NCBI RefSeq assembly: GCF_900119185.1
Contig: NZ_FPJE01000008.1
Coordinates: forward strand, 142,247 to 206,246
Direction of reading: 5' to 3'
Origin: Sinomicrobium oceani
GTDB taxonomy: Bacteria; Bacteroidota; Bacteroidia; Flavobacteriales; Flavobacteriaceae
DNA length: 64,000 nt
Positions within the stretch are counted from its first letter, which is position 1. The number at the start of each line of letters is the position of its first letter. The translations under genes were made by a program, and so were the position numbers. Positions 53,727 to 63,299 of the stretch are shown here, piece by piece. The notes under the pieces are model-generated. The model saw only the letters and a program-made list of their open reading frames with translations, was not told the origin of the DNA and searched no databases.

Positions 53727-54698
53727 TTATGGATATAAAGATTTATTTCCATTGGCTACCACGTTACTTCCCAATCCGGAAAACGAAACTGAAAAATTGC
53801 TGGAATTGAAACTCAGCGACCCTGTAGGCGTACACATTCCGAGCGCATAGCGGCATTTACCATAGGCTCCCGAATTTTTGGTCACTTTGCTGTGACTACG
53901 TGCTTTTCCAAGCGATATATGGCCCCAGTCACTTACATCCGTGTTGGAAACCCGTCCCGATGAATAATAAATGGTGATCTTATATCCCATCTCTCCCCTC
54001 TTGGAACCCCAAAGCCATTTGGCGGTCCACCAGCTTTTATGCCATCTGCTGTAGGTTTTTCCCTGAAGCCCGTCTCCTTTCAATGCATTATCGTCATCTG
54101 AGGACTCCGTTTCTCCCTCTTTATCGATCATGACGAGACCACTGAGAATATTGTCCCATACTATTCCTGTTTCCCGATAAAAACATTGGGTTTTATAAAC
54201 CTCATCACCTTTTTGCCAGGTAATCTCCATCACCTGATCGCCGGATCTGATCTCTCCCCTGGCTGCTTCTTCTATACGCTGCTGCGTATCACTGAGCCCC
54301 TTACCGGAATAGAGTCCTTCCATATATCCTACCTGTACGGTGGAAGGATCGGTGATGTTTCCATATGCTATCACACTTTCCTTATCCTTAACGGCACGAT
54401 GAGATAACTGCATTCCTTTGTCTGTCGTAATACTTCCCAATAGTTCTACCCCACTGATCTGAAGTCCTCCCGGCAAATACTGCGCAAGGTTTTGCCTGGT
54501 AAGTTCAAGTTGTTCCCTGACGGTTTCCGGCAGATCGGGCGTAGTCAACGGGGTGAGTTCGCTTTTCAGCTCATCCGTGTCTTGTTGCTCCCGGGCATTC
54601 TCATCCGGAAAATCTTCGGTGTCGTTCTGACAACTGTTGAGGCCAAATGCAAGGCATAACATAAGTATCCCAAACCATTTCAAAGTTTTTGTTTTCAT
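53727..54698 (-). CDS. Lipoprotein of unknown function
   Basis: A 323-residue protein with a lipoprotein signal (AFGLNSC, Cys23). The rest is not recognised. It has an acidic spacer (about 25-50), a central beta-rich region with ISGVELLGSITTDKG, and a C-terminal third that is rich in Trp, Ser, Gly and Tyr (RWHKSWWTAKWLWGSKRGE near 220; CRYALGMC with two cysteines near 290). The Trp-rich block looks like a surface-exposed binding patch. It is single, with its own terminator, so no functional clue comes from neighbours. Confidence 0.6.
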   Translation of the reverse strand: MKTKTLKWFGILMLCLAFGLNSCQNDTEDFPDENAREQQDTDELKSELTPLTTPDLPETVREQLELTRQNLAQYLPGGLQISGVELLGSITTDKGMQLSHRAVKDKESVIAYGNITDPSTVQVGYMEGLYSGKGLSDTQQRIEEAARGEIRSGDQVMEITWQKGDEVYKTQCFYRETGIVWDNILSGLVMIDKEGETESSDDDNALKGDGLQGKTYSRWHKSWWTAKWLWGSKRGEMGYKITIYYSSGRVSNTDVSDWGHISLGKARSHSKVTKNSGAYGKCRYALGMCTPTGSLSFNSSNFSVSFSGLGSNVVANGNKSLYP

Positions 54699-54845
54699 AA
54701 AATGTAAGATTAAGGGTTAATACTATGTTAAAAATAACAAAAAATCTTACATAAATAAAAAGAAATAACTTATGTCTTTGAAATAAAAATAAAATATATC
54801 GCTTTACCTGTTTACGTTCTCATCCTATAGTGGACAATCATAAAA

Positions 54846-55376
54846 CTATATATACCTTTCTTTTAAGATGCGGAGATGGTGCTTAAGGTGCCCGGAAATA
54901 ATAAAGCCAATGGCACGTACCGAGAGTTTGTTTCCACTTACCGTACCGCTACGCATCAGCATTTCATTGGTAAAAGTGTGAAATAGCGAAACCGAATTTA
55001 AACGGGCAGCTTTAAAATCGACCATGATCTCATTTCTGTTTCGGTTATTTGCTCCGGAATACGGTACGTAATCATCCTGCTCGAAACCCGGGATGTCGGT
55101 TTTGTCATTCCTGGCAAACCGCAGTGCCCTGTAAGCCATAATTCTTTCGGTATCTATAATATGCTGAAGTACTTCAGCCACGGTCCACTTCCCTTCTGCA
55201 TACCGGTACATCCACCGGTCTTCCGGGATATCAACTATAAAGGCAAGGAGTTCGGCCTCGGTGTTTTTCAGAGCTTCGAGCAATTCAGTTTCGTCAAGAG
55301 CGAGAATGTAATTACTATAGCGTGTATGGTATTCGGTTTCTAAAAGTTCCCTGGAATGCATCATCTGGTTTTTCAC
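54846..55376 (-). CDS. DinB-family metal-dependent protein
   Basis: A 176-residue protein of the DinB/YfiT-like four-helix-bundle superfamily. The metal-binding histidines are in VAEVLQHIIDTERIMAYRALRFARND (about 66-91) and the C-terminal GHLKHHLRILKERY. Family members act as thiol-dependent metalloenzymes in detoxification, often with mycothiol- or bacillithiol-type cofactors; the partner thiol here is unknown. The first Met may be 1 or 5. The gene is single and reads away from the IorA-like gene. Confidence 0.87.
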   Translation of the reverse strand: MKNQMMHSRELLETEYHTRYSNYILALDETELLEALKNTEAELLAFIVDIPEDRWMYRYAEGKWTVAEVLQHIIDTERIMAYRALRFARNDKTDIPGFEQDDYVPYSGANNRNRNEIMVDFKAARLNSVSLFHTFTNEMLMRSGTVSGNKLSVRAIGFIISGHLKHHLRILKERYI

Positions 55377-55575
55377 GAAAGATAGTTATTTTTCAGGACT
55401 CACGAACATCTTTCCCCTTTATCCCTGTCTATATTTTCGACATTATCGTAATATATGATGAGACAGTCCGGAAACACCTGTTAAAAAATAATCCGGTTTT
55501 CGTACTTCCATACTTTTCTTTATATTTAGAGATGATTATACGATCATACGCCCCTTATTTTCAAAATGCTACCTT

Positions 55576-56037
55576 ATGGACACAACTACCTTTCGCATAT
55601 CTGTCAACCGAAATGCCCATATTGTCGAAGCTGATCCGGCTACACCCCTGCTGTACATTCTGCGCAATACCCTCGAACTCAACGGTCCCCGGTTTGGCTG
55701 TGGTATGGCCCAGTGCGGGGCCTGTATGGTGTTGATAGACGGCAAACCGGTGCCGAGTTGCAGTCTCCCTGTCCGCGCTGTCGGAGAGGCGGAAATTACC
55801 ACACTCGAAGGGCTCGCTCCAGCAGGTGATACGCTCCATCCGGTACAACAGGCGTTTGCGGAAGAACAGGCGGCACAATGCGGTTATTGTCTCAATGGTG
55901 CCATTATATCTGCCGTAGCGTTACTTCGCCATAGCCCCAACCCCACCGAGGAAGAAATACGCAAGGGTATGCAACGCGTGCTTTGCCGTTGCGGCGCACA
56001 TGCACGGATGATACGTGCAATACAGCAAGTGAAGTAA
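55576..56037 (+). CDS. (2Fe-2S) subunit of a molybdenum hydroxylase, IorA-like
   Basis: A 153-residue electron-transfer subunit with two 2Fe-2S domains. The plant-ferredoxin type cluster uses cysteines 42, 47, 50 and 62 (RFGCGMAQCGAC and SC), and the second cluster uses QCGYC near 100 and VLCRCGAHARM near 135. This matches the small subunit of isoquinoline 1-oxidoreductase and other xanthine-oxidase-family two-subunit enzymes. It precedes the large subunit by 81 bp. It is periplasmic or cytosolic depending on its partner, which has a Tat signal. Confidence 0.93.
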   Translation: MDTTTFRISVNRNAHIVEADPATPLLYILRNTLELNGPRFGCGMAQCGACMVLIDGKPVPSCSLPVRAVGEAEITTLEGLAPAGDTLHPVQQAFAEEQAAQCGYCLNGAIISAVALLRHSPNPTEEEIRKGMQRVLCRCGAHARMIRAIQQVK

Positions 56038-56118
56038 TTACATCCCGGAATTTCCCTACGATCCAGCACGAACAACGATCATATTTTTTCCGGTATCCCA
56101 AATTCTAAACATAACCGT

Positions 56119-58302
56119 ATGAATCCCCAGACCCGACGAAACTTCTTGAAAACCACAGGCTGCCTTACCATAGGCTTTTCGCTTGCAGGAATGTCTGCTT
56201 TTCCCGAACTCCTCCACCCGGTACAGGAACTTCCGGGCGGACTGCGAAGGCATCCGGCTGTCAATGCCTGGCTCGAAATACTGCCGGACGGCCGCTTGCG
56301 CGTCTTTACCGGAAAAATAGAACTCGGGCAGGGCATCCGTACCGCAGTGGCACAAATGGCAGCAGAAGAGCTTTCTATGAGTATGGATCTTATACAGGTT
56401 GTTATTGCCGATACCGACCGCACTCCCGACGAGGGCTATACGGCAGGCAGCGGGTCTGTAGTAAACAGCGCTATGTCCGTTCGTTATGCTGCAGCCTATG
56501 CGCGGCAGAAACTACTGGAACTCGCTGCTGAATATTTGGATGTGCCGATTACCGGGCTCTGGATCGAAAACGGACGCATAGGTACAGCGAATGATACCCG
56601 TGGCATCTCTTTTGATACGGTACTTGACGGACGCCGTATAACAGATACGGTACGCCCGCCGGTACAGCTAAAGGCCCGTTCTGATCGCCGTGTTATCGGA
56701 AAACCTGTGGCTCGTAAAGACATCTATTATATGGCTGCTGCAGAACCCGTATTTATACACAACATGCGGTTTCCGGGCATGGTACACGCCCGGGTAGTGC
56801 GCCCTCCTTCATACGGAGCGGTATTGAAGCGTATGGAAGAAAACCTTCTGAAAAAGGAATTCCCGAAACTGGAGTCTGTTGTACGCGATGGCAGTTTTCT
56901 CGGCGTACTTTCGGAAGATGAATATACGGTAATCAAAGCACAGGAATACCTGAAGAAAAATGCCGAATGGGATCAGGAAAAACCTATTCCGGAAATCGAA
57001 AACGAAAAGCTTCCGGAATATCTGCTATCCTTACCTGCTACTGATGAAACAGTAGAAAACGAGGGGTCTGATCCTGAAAATGACACGGATATCGAATGGA
57101 TTGAATCTTCTTACTTCAAGCCGTATATTATGCATGGAGCCATAGGTCCCTCCTGCGCTTTAGGATTGTATAAGGAAGACCGGTTATTTATCTGGACACA
57201 CAGTCAGGGAGTTTTTCCCCTTCGGGAAGCCCTTAGCGGTCTCCTGGATATCCCGGCAGAACACATACACGTTCAGGGCGTTCCCGGATCGGGATGTTAC
57301 GGACATAACGGGGCCGATGATGTCGCTGCTGACGTTGCCCTTCTCGCCCGCGCTTTTCCCGGCAGACATATCCGCCTGCAATGGTCCAGAACAGAGGAAC
57401 ACCAATGGGAACCTTACGGCAGTGCGATGATCCTCAGAAACCGGGCAATACTCAGTGACCGGGGGCGGATAACCCACTGGAAATATGATCTGTGGTCGGA
57501 TACCCACAGTCAACGCCCCGGGGGAAGTGCCGGGAAGCTTCTCCCCGCTTCATACCTCCGGAAACCTGTTACGGATAACTCTTTTGGTTTTTCCGGCGGA
57601 GGTTACCGTAATGCCATACCGTATTATCAGATTCCCAATCGCTATGTAAAGGCACACTTTTTCCGTGGCCCGTTGAGGGTTTCGGCATTAAGAGCACTCG
57701 GAGCCTACGCCAACCTCTTTGCCATGGAGTGTTTTATGGACGAACTTGCGGTACATGCCGCCAAAGACCCTTATGAGTTCCGCCTGATGCATCTCAACGA
57801 TCCCCGCGCCCGGGAGGTCATGCAAAAACTGAGGAATCGAACTTCTACAGCTTCGCACCCGGAAGATACCGGGATAGGTATTGCGTTCTCCCGATACAAG
57901 AACACAGCGGCCTACTGTGCGGTTGCCGCGAGAGTAGCCGTAAAAGACGGTAAGATACAATTACAGAAAATGTGGAGCGTTATCGATGCCGGAGAAACCA
58001 TAAACCCGGACGGACTAAAAAACCAGACAGAGGGCGGTATGATACAGTCTGCAAGCTGGACCTTAAGAGAAGAAGTTACCTTTACCCCGGAAGGTATCAG
58101 CAGTACGGACTGGAATTCCTACCCGATTTTCCGGTTCGGGGATGTGCCGGAAGTAGAAGTTACCATTATCGACCGGCCGGACACACCTCCTCTCGGTGCG
58201 GGGGAGGCCGCCCAGGGACCGGCAGCCGCAGCAGTGGCCAATGCCGTGTTTCATGCATGCGGAAAACGCATAAGACGACTGCCGCTGGAGAAATATCTGT
58301 AA
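56119..58302 (+). CDS. Molybdenum-binding subunit of an aldehyde/isoquinoline oxidoreductase, IorB-like
   Basis: A 727-residue xanthine-oxidase-family large subunit. It begins with a classical Tat signal, TRRNFLKTTGC (residues 5-15). Molybdopterin-binding motifs follow: EIKLGQGIRTAVAQMAAEEL-type block near 75-90, GSGSVVNSAMSVR, and GVPGSGCYGHNGADDVA near 395; the catalytic glutamate lies in the C-terminal PLGAGEAAQGPA. With the IorA-like subunit it should hydroxylate an aldehyde or N-heterocycle in the periplasm after Tat export as a complex. No FAD subunit and no cofactor-maturation gene is in the window. The substrate is unknown. Confidence 0.93.
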   Translation: MNPQTRRNFLKTTGCLTIGFSLAGMSAFPELLHPVQELPGGLRRHPAVNAWLEILPDGRLRVFTGKIELGQGIRTAVAQMAAEELSMSMDLIQVVIADTDRTPDEGYTAGSGSVVNSAMSVRYAAAYARQKLLELAAEYLDVPITGLWIENGRIGTANDTRGISFDTVLDGRRITDTVRPPVQLKARSDRRVIGKPVARKDIYYMAAAEPVFIHNMRFPGMVHARVVRPPSYGAVLKRMEENLLKKEFPKLESVVRDGSFLGVLSEDEYTVIKAQEYLKKNAEWDQEKPIPEIENEKLPEYLLSLPATDETVENEGSDPENDTDIEWIESSYFKPYIMHGAIGPSCALGLYKEDRLFIWTHSQGVFPLREALSGLLDIPAEHIHVQGVPGSGCYGHNGADDVAADVALLARAFPGRHIRLQWSRTEEHQWEPYGSAMILRNRAILSDRGRITHWKYDLWSDTHSQRPGGSAGKLLPASYLRKPVTDNSFGFSGGGYRNAIPYYQIPNRYVKAHFFRGPLRVSALRALGAYANLFAMECFMDELAVHAAKDPYEFRLMHLNDPRAREVMQKLRNRTSTASHPEDTGIGIAFSRYKNTAAYCAVAARVAVKDGKIQLQKMWSVIDAGETINPDGLKNQTEGGMIQSASWTLREEVTFTPEGISSTDWNSYPIFRFGDVPEVEVTIIDRPDTPPLGAGEAAQGPAAAAVANAVFHACGKRIRRLPLEKYL

Positions 58303-58383
58303 AGTATTCCGGTAAGAAATCGTATACCTGCCGATAAAAACAGTCTTGTATATAATCCTGATGACTCCCGAAGCTATCTCAGA

Positions 58384-59337
58384 TTATGTTCCGCAGGGTA
58401 GCATCACCCTGTCCAGGGCTACTACAGACACGTAGCCTGCAAAACCGTACATTGCATAACGTTCGCATGCATATACCTTGTTTTCGGGCTTATCGGCATA
58501 ATCCACTGCCAATATGATCTTTCCGGCTTCTTGAAGCGCCAGCACGTTGGCCAGGTTCTCCGCACACCAGTCTTCGGTACAGGGTACGTCCGTATCCATA
58601 AAAAAGAGATCTTCTACCCCCAGGCCGTCTATAGCCTCCGTATACCCCTCATATCGTCGAAGCTCCGGGGAATTCTGGGGAAATATCCAGAACCCGGGTG
58701 ATTTTCCCTTAGCGTATTCACTGATGTCTATGATTTGTGCCACCATCTTTTTTGCCAGACTCTCCCGGTTTTCACCGGGCACCAGGTCGAGGTCTATTTC
58801 TTCGTAGGCGTTGGGAATATCGAGATAGACCCCGTCAAACCCGGCGGCAATGGCCTGATCCACACGGCCTTTTACCGCCAGCTCCCACCAGGCCGGCTCC
58901 CAGTATTTTACAAAGTATTCATCGGGCCAGTCTTCCCAGTGATTGAGCTGCAATCCCGCTTTCACGACGGCCTCATATTCCGGACGATAGGTCTCGTTGG
59001 TCCCCATGGAAAAGTAAGCGAGGACTTTCTTTCCCGACTTCTTCAGGGTAGCTATCTCCTCCAAAGTAAAATAATGTTCTCCACCGTCACTGGATAAATC
59101 GATAATAGCCAGGTCCTGCGGAGCTTTGGCAAGTTCGTCGAGTTGGCCATCGGGATAGTTGGTCAGCTGGTAGACAAAATCCGCGATCGCTCCCGTTTCC
59201 GACGGAGGATCGGCACTTTCATCTGTAGTGACATCATCATCCCTATCACTACAGGAAACATGGATACTTAACAAAATAAAAAATATCATTCCGGTAAGCG
59301 GAACGTACCACCGTCTGGGTCTTGGGATTACTTTCAT
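58384..59337 (-). CDS. Endo-alpha-1,4-polygalactosaminidase-like lipoprotein
   Basis: A 317-residue lipoprotein (lipobox HVSC, about residue 29) with a (beta/alpha)-barrel of the TM1410/GH114-like family. Motifs are LAIIDLSSDG, KKVLAYFSMGTNETYRPEY, GFDGVYLDIPNAYEEID (acidic residues at the barrel ends) and GVEDLFF. Family members cleave polymers of galactosamine or are thought to act on exopolysaccharides. A role in biofilm-polymer breakdown at the surface is inferred. It is a single gene convergent with the IorB-like gene. Confidence 0.85.
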   Translation of the reverse strand: MKVIPRPRRWYVPLTGMIFFILLSIHVSCSDRDDDVTTDESADPPSETGAIADFVYQLTNYPDGQLDELAKAPQDLAIIDLSSDGGEHYFTLEEIATLKKSGKKVLAYFSMGTNETYRPEYEAVVKAGLQLNHWEDWPDEYFVKYWEPAWWELAVKGRVDQAIAAGFDGVYLDIPNAYEEIDLDLVPGENRESLAKKMVAQIIDISEYAKGKSPGFWIFPQNSPELRRYEGYTEAIDGLGVEDLFFMDTDVPCTEDWCAENLANVLALQEAGKIILAVDYADKPENKVYACERYAMYGFAGYVSVVALDRVMLPCGT

Positions 59338-59490
59338 ATTCTTTACTGAAATTCAGGGTTGTTTTTCGGACACAGGATATATACCTCTGACCCGTAGAAA
59401 AAATATAACCTCATTATCCCGGATAACGGATTTATTCTCTATTTATTTCCGCTTTCTAATTCACTCCGGAAAAATATACTTGTTTTCCGT

Positions 59491-60276
59491 TTAATGTCCG
59501 GAAGAAGTATTTGCCAAAGTATACAAAAACTCCTGACTATGGAGTATAAGTTCATTCAGAAGCTCAAAGCGTTGATCTTCCATCAATAATTCCGCATCAA
59601 TTTCCTGTGCTTCGCAATATACCAGGAAGAGCCCTCTGCGGTCTTCGGGGATTTTTAATTCATCGGTTAAAAATTGTTCCGTAAAAAAAGTGTCATTTGT
59701 AAACAAACGGTCGAGATCCTCGAAATCTATTGTTTGGGGCGGGGCTTCTTTGACTTTGTTTTTTTTAAAAAGGCCCTGTACAAGTTTAAACAGCAGTACA
59801 AAATCTATATTCCCGGTGGTATTTGTCATATACTTAAGCGGATCGTTTTTCATATCCTCGGCAATCTGTTTTTGCAGCCCATTGCTATATGTTTTTTCGT
59901 CGAAATCAGGCGCAATATAGGTATCCGTCACTATGACTTCTTCCAGTTCGTTTACCTTTTCGGTCATTTCGATATTCAACTCTTCCCTGAAATGCCATGA
60001 CCGGACCTTTATAATCTGTTCTTTGAAAAAACCGGAAGAAAACAATAAACTGTCATTCTTTTGGACCCGGATGTCAAACTTTCCGTCTTCGTCAGAATAG
60101 CGGGTGTTACCGTTTTTGAGATTCGTTATTTTAATATGAACGAGTTTTTTTCCTCCTCCGGATATCGTACCGGAGACAGAAGTATTTTCCTGGGCATAAC
60201 ATCCGGATATGATGCTGCAAAGTGAAAGGAAAAAATATACCCTCGATATATTAGACATGGTAAAATTTGAAAGCAT
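59491..60276 (-). CDS. Carboxypeptidase-regulatory-like domain protein, secreted
   Basis: A 261-residue protein with a signal peptide (about residues 1-29, SGCYAQE). A carboxypeptidase D regulatory-like beta-sandwich (SGTISGGGKKLVHIKITNLKNG through REELNIEM) follows, then a short VNELEEVIV motif that resembles the start of a TonB plug, and a helical, acidic C-terminal part. The pattern recalls small transporter-associated or surface proteins of Bacteroidota. The first Met may be at 60276 or 60258. The function is unknown. Confidence 0.75.
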   Translation of the reverse strand: MLSNFTMSNISRVYFFLSLCSIISGCYAQENTSVSGTISGGGKKLVHIKITNLKNGNTRYSDEDGKFDIRVQKNDSLLFSSGFFKEQIIKVRSWHFREELNIEMTEKVNELEEVIVTDTYIAPDFDEKTYSNGLQKQIAEDMKNDPLKYMTNTTGNIDFVLLFKLVQGLFKKNKVKEAPPQTIDFEDLDRLFTNDTFFTEQFLTDELKIPEDRRGLFLVYCEAQEIDAELLMEDQRFELLNELILHSQEFLYTLANTSSGH

Positions 60277-60441
60277 GAACTTAAAGGTAACCAGAAGTAC
60301 GCATACCTCAGGTGATCATCCTTCATAATTTTCCGTTAAAACACTGTTAATACACCGGTTATAATATCAATCCATTTAATTATTCGTAGCGAATCCTACT
60401 TTAATCCATCCACGTATACTTTCGTTACCACCACCAAAAAA

Positions 60442-60473
60442 AATACTCCCGGGTGAAGAGGTCCGGGAGTATT
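60442..60473 (-). terminator. Terminator of the SprB-repeat lipoprotein gene
   Basis: The arms AATACTCCCGG (60442-60452) and CCGGGAGTATT (60463-60473) pair perfectly around a 10-nt loop; a T run follows on the minus strand. Confidence 0.95.
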
Positions 60474-60503
60474 CAGCAATATTTATTACGATCAGCTATA
60501 TAG

Positions 60504-62303
60504 TTATTGCCTTTCCAGCACCCTGACAATCAGGTTATTTTCATTATAACGTGTTTCCTGGAAAATCGTATCATTTACAGCATTTACGGTAAAGGCCAAT
60601 CCGGCTACGACAACTGTATTAGCATTGCTGAAATATTGCATGGTAACCGGATCGTAATCGCTCCACCCCTCTCCGTTGCTATATATAATGACTTGTGAGG
60701 TGATACTGTTACCCTCACTGTCCAAAGTAAATTTCAATGTAGAATACGGAGCTCCATCGTCATATATATTAATCACCCACGTTCCTTCATAAACAAAAGT
60801 TTCTTCTAAAGTTACTTCCGTCTCTGCAGCGCAAACCCCGGTATTATCAGTGACAAAAACCGTATAGGTACCAGGCACAAGTCCGTTTACCGAGCTTCCT
60901 TCGACTCCCGTACTCCATTGGTAGGTATATGGGGGTATGCCCCCGGTAGCTACAGCCGTAACCGTGTTACCGGAAATGGTAGTGGTCACTGCCAGGTCGG
61001 AACCCGAACAGGGCGACTGTAGTTTCACCGGCAGACTGCCTTCGGTACTATTGTATGCATCAGTATAAGTATAGTGCAACGATGTCTCTATATCATTTCC
61101 TTCGGCAAGTTCGGGATCTGCATAACCCAGTGTCATCTGTACCATACCATTGCTGTAACTGATTTCCTGTACAATGACATTCTCATCCGCTACGGTAAAT
61201 GAAAGCCCTTCGTAGAATTCCGTGGTAAGTTCTGTGACCGTACTCATACTTTCTTCCGGTATCGGTACCGGAACTTCAAAAGGAGAGACACTGAAATAAT
61301 CGGGCATGGTCTCATTGTAGTAAGCTATAGCTACATTGAGTTTATCCGTAACAAAGGCATTCAGACTTTCTATAGCTTCGAAGCAGGCCGCAATGGCACC
61401 GGTAGCACCTTCGGCATCGGAAGCCTGGAGCCCTCTCATGCCCACATCGAATGTCAAACGCTCCGCCACCCCGGCGGTAAAGGTCATCTTACCGTTTTCC
61501 ACCCGTTGGCTCATCACCGGTGACTTGAGTTCGAGAGCATCCTTAAACTTCAGAAAGGTATTCTTGAGTTTTGTGGTGAGGATCTCCCGGCAGGTCCTCA
61601 CCGTATCCCTGAATTTCACCAGTGCTATAGCACTGAAGAGTACGGAAAGCGGAGGAACCTCTGCCGTATATACGGCTACTACGGCAGAGATTCCCATCCG
61701 GAGCATGTTCGTCTGGCATGGATTGAGAATATCACTCAGGCTGATACGCCCGGCCAGATCACTGGTCTCCGATGTGAAATTGGCTGTATATACTTCGGCC
61801 ATCAGTTGCTTGTCGGTACCGGAGAGACTGGCATAATAATGGTCAAAACCTTCGAAAAATTCTTTTACACCATCTTCTTCGATCTCCCCGGTATCTACAG
61901 CGCGGATATCTTCGAGTAACGGGGCAAGTACTTCTTCTGCCGTAGCCGTCATTTCCGTTTGCTTTACTTCATAGCCTAAGTAGAGATCGAGATCGGGAAT
62001 TTTCAGAACATTTTCCTCACCGACTACCACCAGATCGGGTAAAGCCAGAAAAACCAGCGTACTGTCCGATGTGCTGGCCACTTCTATAGTATAGTCATTG
62101 AAAGTAGCTTCATAACGTGGTGACGTTACACCCTTTTTATCGATCGTAACCAACTGTGCGGTATATATGGTTCCGCCGTCCAGAAGTTCTTCGGCTTTCG
62201 GTGGTTCTTCTCCCCCTTTATTGACTCCGCCATCATCATCGGAAGAACACGATATCGATAAACCAAAAAGGACCATAAGCCCTAAAAGTAACTGTTTGTT
62301 CAT
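60504..62303 (-). CDS. SprB-repeat surface lipoprotein
   Basis: A 599-residue lipoprotein (lipobox SISC, about residue 19) with an Asp/Gly/Glu-rich spacer. The middle part (about 60-430) is unknown, with a helical stretch near 210-260. The C-terminal region (about 432-510) has a SprB-type repeat: VTTTISGNTVTAVATGG, PPYTYQWSTG, GLVPGTYTVFVTDNTGVCA. SprB repeats occur in gliding adhesins and other surface proteins of Flavobacteriia. It may be carried on the cell surface; a role in adhesion is inferred only from the repeat. It ends at a strong terminator. Confidence 0.8.
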   Translation of the reverse strand: MNKQLLLGLMVLFGLSISCSSDDDGGVNKGGEEPPKAEELLDGGTIYTAQLVTIDKKGVTSPRYEATFNDYTIEVASTSDSTLVFLALPDLVVVGEENVLKIPDLDLYLGYEVKQTEMTATAEEVLAPLLEDIRAVDTGEIEEDGVKEFFEGFDHYYASLSGTDKQLMAEVYTANFTSETSDLAGRISLSDILNPCQTNMLRMGISAVVAVYTAEVPPLSVLFSAIALVKFRDTVRTCREILTTKLKNTFLKFKDALELKSPVMSQRVENGKMTFTAGVAERLTFDVGMRGLQASDAEGATGAIAACFEAIESLNAFVTDKLNVAIAYYNETMPDYFSVSPFEVPVPIPEESMSTVTELTTEFYEGLSFTVADENVIVQEISYSNGMVQMTLGYADPELAEGNDIETSLHYTYTDAYNSTEGSLPVKLQSPCSGSDLAVTTTISGNTVTAVATGGIPPYTYQWSTGVEGSSVNGLVPGTYTVFVTDNTGVCAAETEVTLEETFVYEGTWVINIYDDGAPYSTLKFTLDSEGNSITSQVIIYSNGEGWSDYDPVTMQYFSNANTVVVAGLAFTVNAVNDTIFQETRYNENNLIVRVLERQ

Positions 62304-62364
62304 AATTCGGTTGATTTAGTTGATTTTTTCTCCGGGGTAAAATTATCTGATATGTAAATAGCAG

Positions 62365-62388
62365 AAAATACCCTTCTGAGGGTATTTT
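62365..62388. terminator. Hairpin left of the IS200-type element
   Basis: AAAATACCCT (62365-62374) pairs with AGGGTATTTT (62379-62388) around TCTG. It is terminator-like on either strand, but no gene obviously ends here; it may insulate the element or be part of the 5' leader of the lipoprotein gene. Confidence 0.5.
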
Positions 62389-62432
62389 TAGCTGTCAAAA
62401 GCTTTATTGGTCTCAAAAATGGGATTTAAACC

Positions 62433-62449
62433 CTGCAATTTTATTGCAG
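62433..62449 (+). repeat. Subterminal hairpin at the left end of the IS200-type element
   Basis: CTGCAAT, loop TTT, ATTGCAG form a perfect small hairpin, the expected recognition structure for a single-strand (HUH) transposase. A second palindrome, CGAAAA (62463-62468) with TTTTCG (62477-62482), lies just upstream of the transposase ATG and could hide its ribosome-binding site. Confidence 0.7.
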
Positions 62450-62486
62450 CACTTTAGTAGTGCGAAAAAATCTATATTTTCGTATT

Positions 62487-62918
62487 ATGAGTTATCAAAG
62501 AAAAGGCTCTCATACGGTAAGTTATTTGACGTGTGATATTGTTTGGGTTACAAAATATCGTTACAAGGTACTCCGAGGAGATGTTCAAACTCGTTGTCGT
62601 GAACTTTTAATCCAAATATGTGAAGCTGAAGGTATAGGAATACTTAAAGGAGTAGTTAGTTCGGATCACGTTCATATGCACATCGAATATGCTCCAAAAT
62701 TGAATGTAAGTAGCATATTGAAAAAACTCAAAGGTCGTACATCAAGGAAACTTCAACAAGAATTTCCAAAATTGAAGGAGCGTTATTGGGGACAACATTT
62801 TTGGGCAAGTGGTTATGGAGTCTGGAGTACGGGTAATATTACCGATAAAATGGTCAATGAATACTTGGAACATCACCGGCGTGATTCGAGTGATAATTCC
62901 AATTTTATATTGGAATAG
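62487..62918 (+). CDS. tnpA: IS200/IS605-family transposase (Y1 HUH, TnpA)
   Basis: A 143-residue single-strand DNA transposase. The HUH motif is visible as DHVHMHIEY near 67, and the catalytic tyrosine is in GYGVWSTGN near 117. The start is taken as the ATG at 62487 (MSYQRKG) because the typical family start is MS-Y-Q-R-K; a GTG at 62460 is less likely. No tnpB is found downstream, so this is an IS200-type element. The left-end hairpin is at 62433-62449; the right end was not determined with confidence. Confidence 0.93.
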   Translation: MSYQRKGSHTVSYLTCDIVWVTKYRYKVLRGDVQTRCRELLIQICEAEGIGILKGVVSSDHVHMHIEYAPKLNVSSILKKLKGRTSRKLQQEFPKLKERYWGQHFWASGYGVWSTGNITDKMVNEYLEHHRRDSSDNSNFILE

Positions 62919-63221
62919 TAAAGGGGACTTTTAGTGCAGAGTGGTTTAGTGTAGTTTTCTTGTGTGCAATTCAGACTCCGTTAATCTTATATCGGGATAT
63001 ACAAATGAATAAGATCGGTACGGGTAGTGTATCATAAGATAATGCTCTTCGGGCACCCTTTGCGGGGAATATTATCTATGTCTTTAAACCGTTTCACTTT
63101 TTATATATAAATACGGGAATCCGTACTTATTCCGTCGTATTCTTTATCATATTTGCATAACAGTACTCCATAGGTCGTGGAATGCAAAAGACAAAATTTA
63201 ACCTATCTTAAAAAATAAACC

Positions 63222-63299
63222 ATGGAATATAAAGTCGTTCCGTTTGCTGCGGTAATATATCATAGAAAAGGAACTATAATATCAGGGAATTTTATTTAG
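63222..63299 (+). pseudogene. Possible gene remnant (25 codons)
   Basis: The start MEYKVVPFAAVIYHRKG resembles the N-terminus of a small Bacteroidota protein (DUF4177-like), but a TAG follows after 25 residues. An open frame in another phase continues to 63439. The evidence is weak; the similarity is a recollection of the family start only. Confidence 0.25.
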
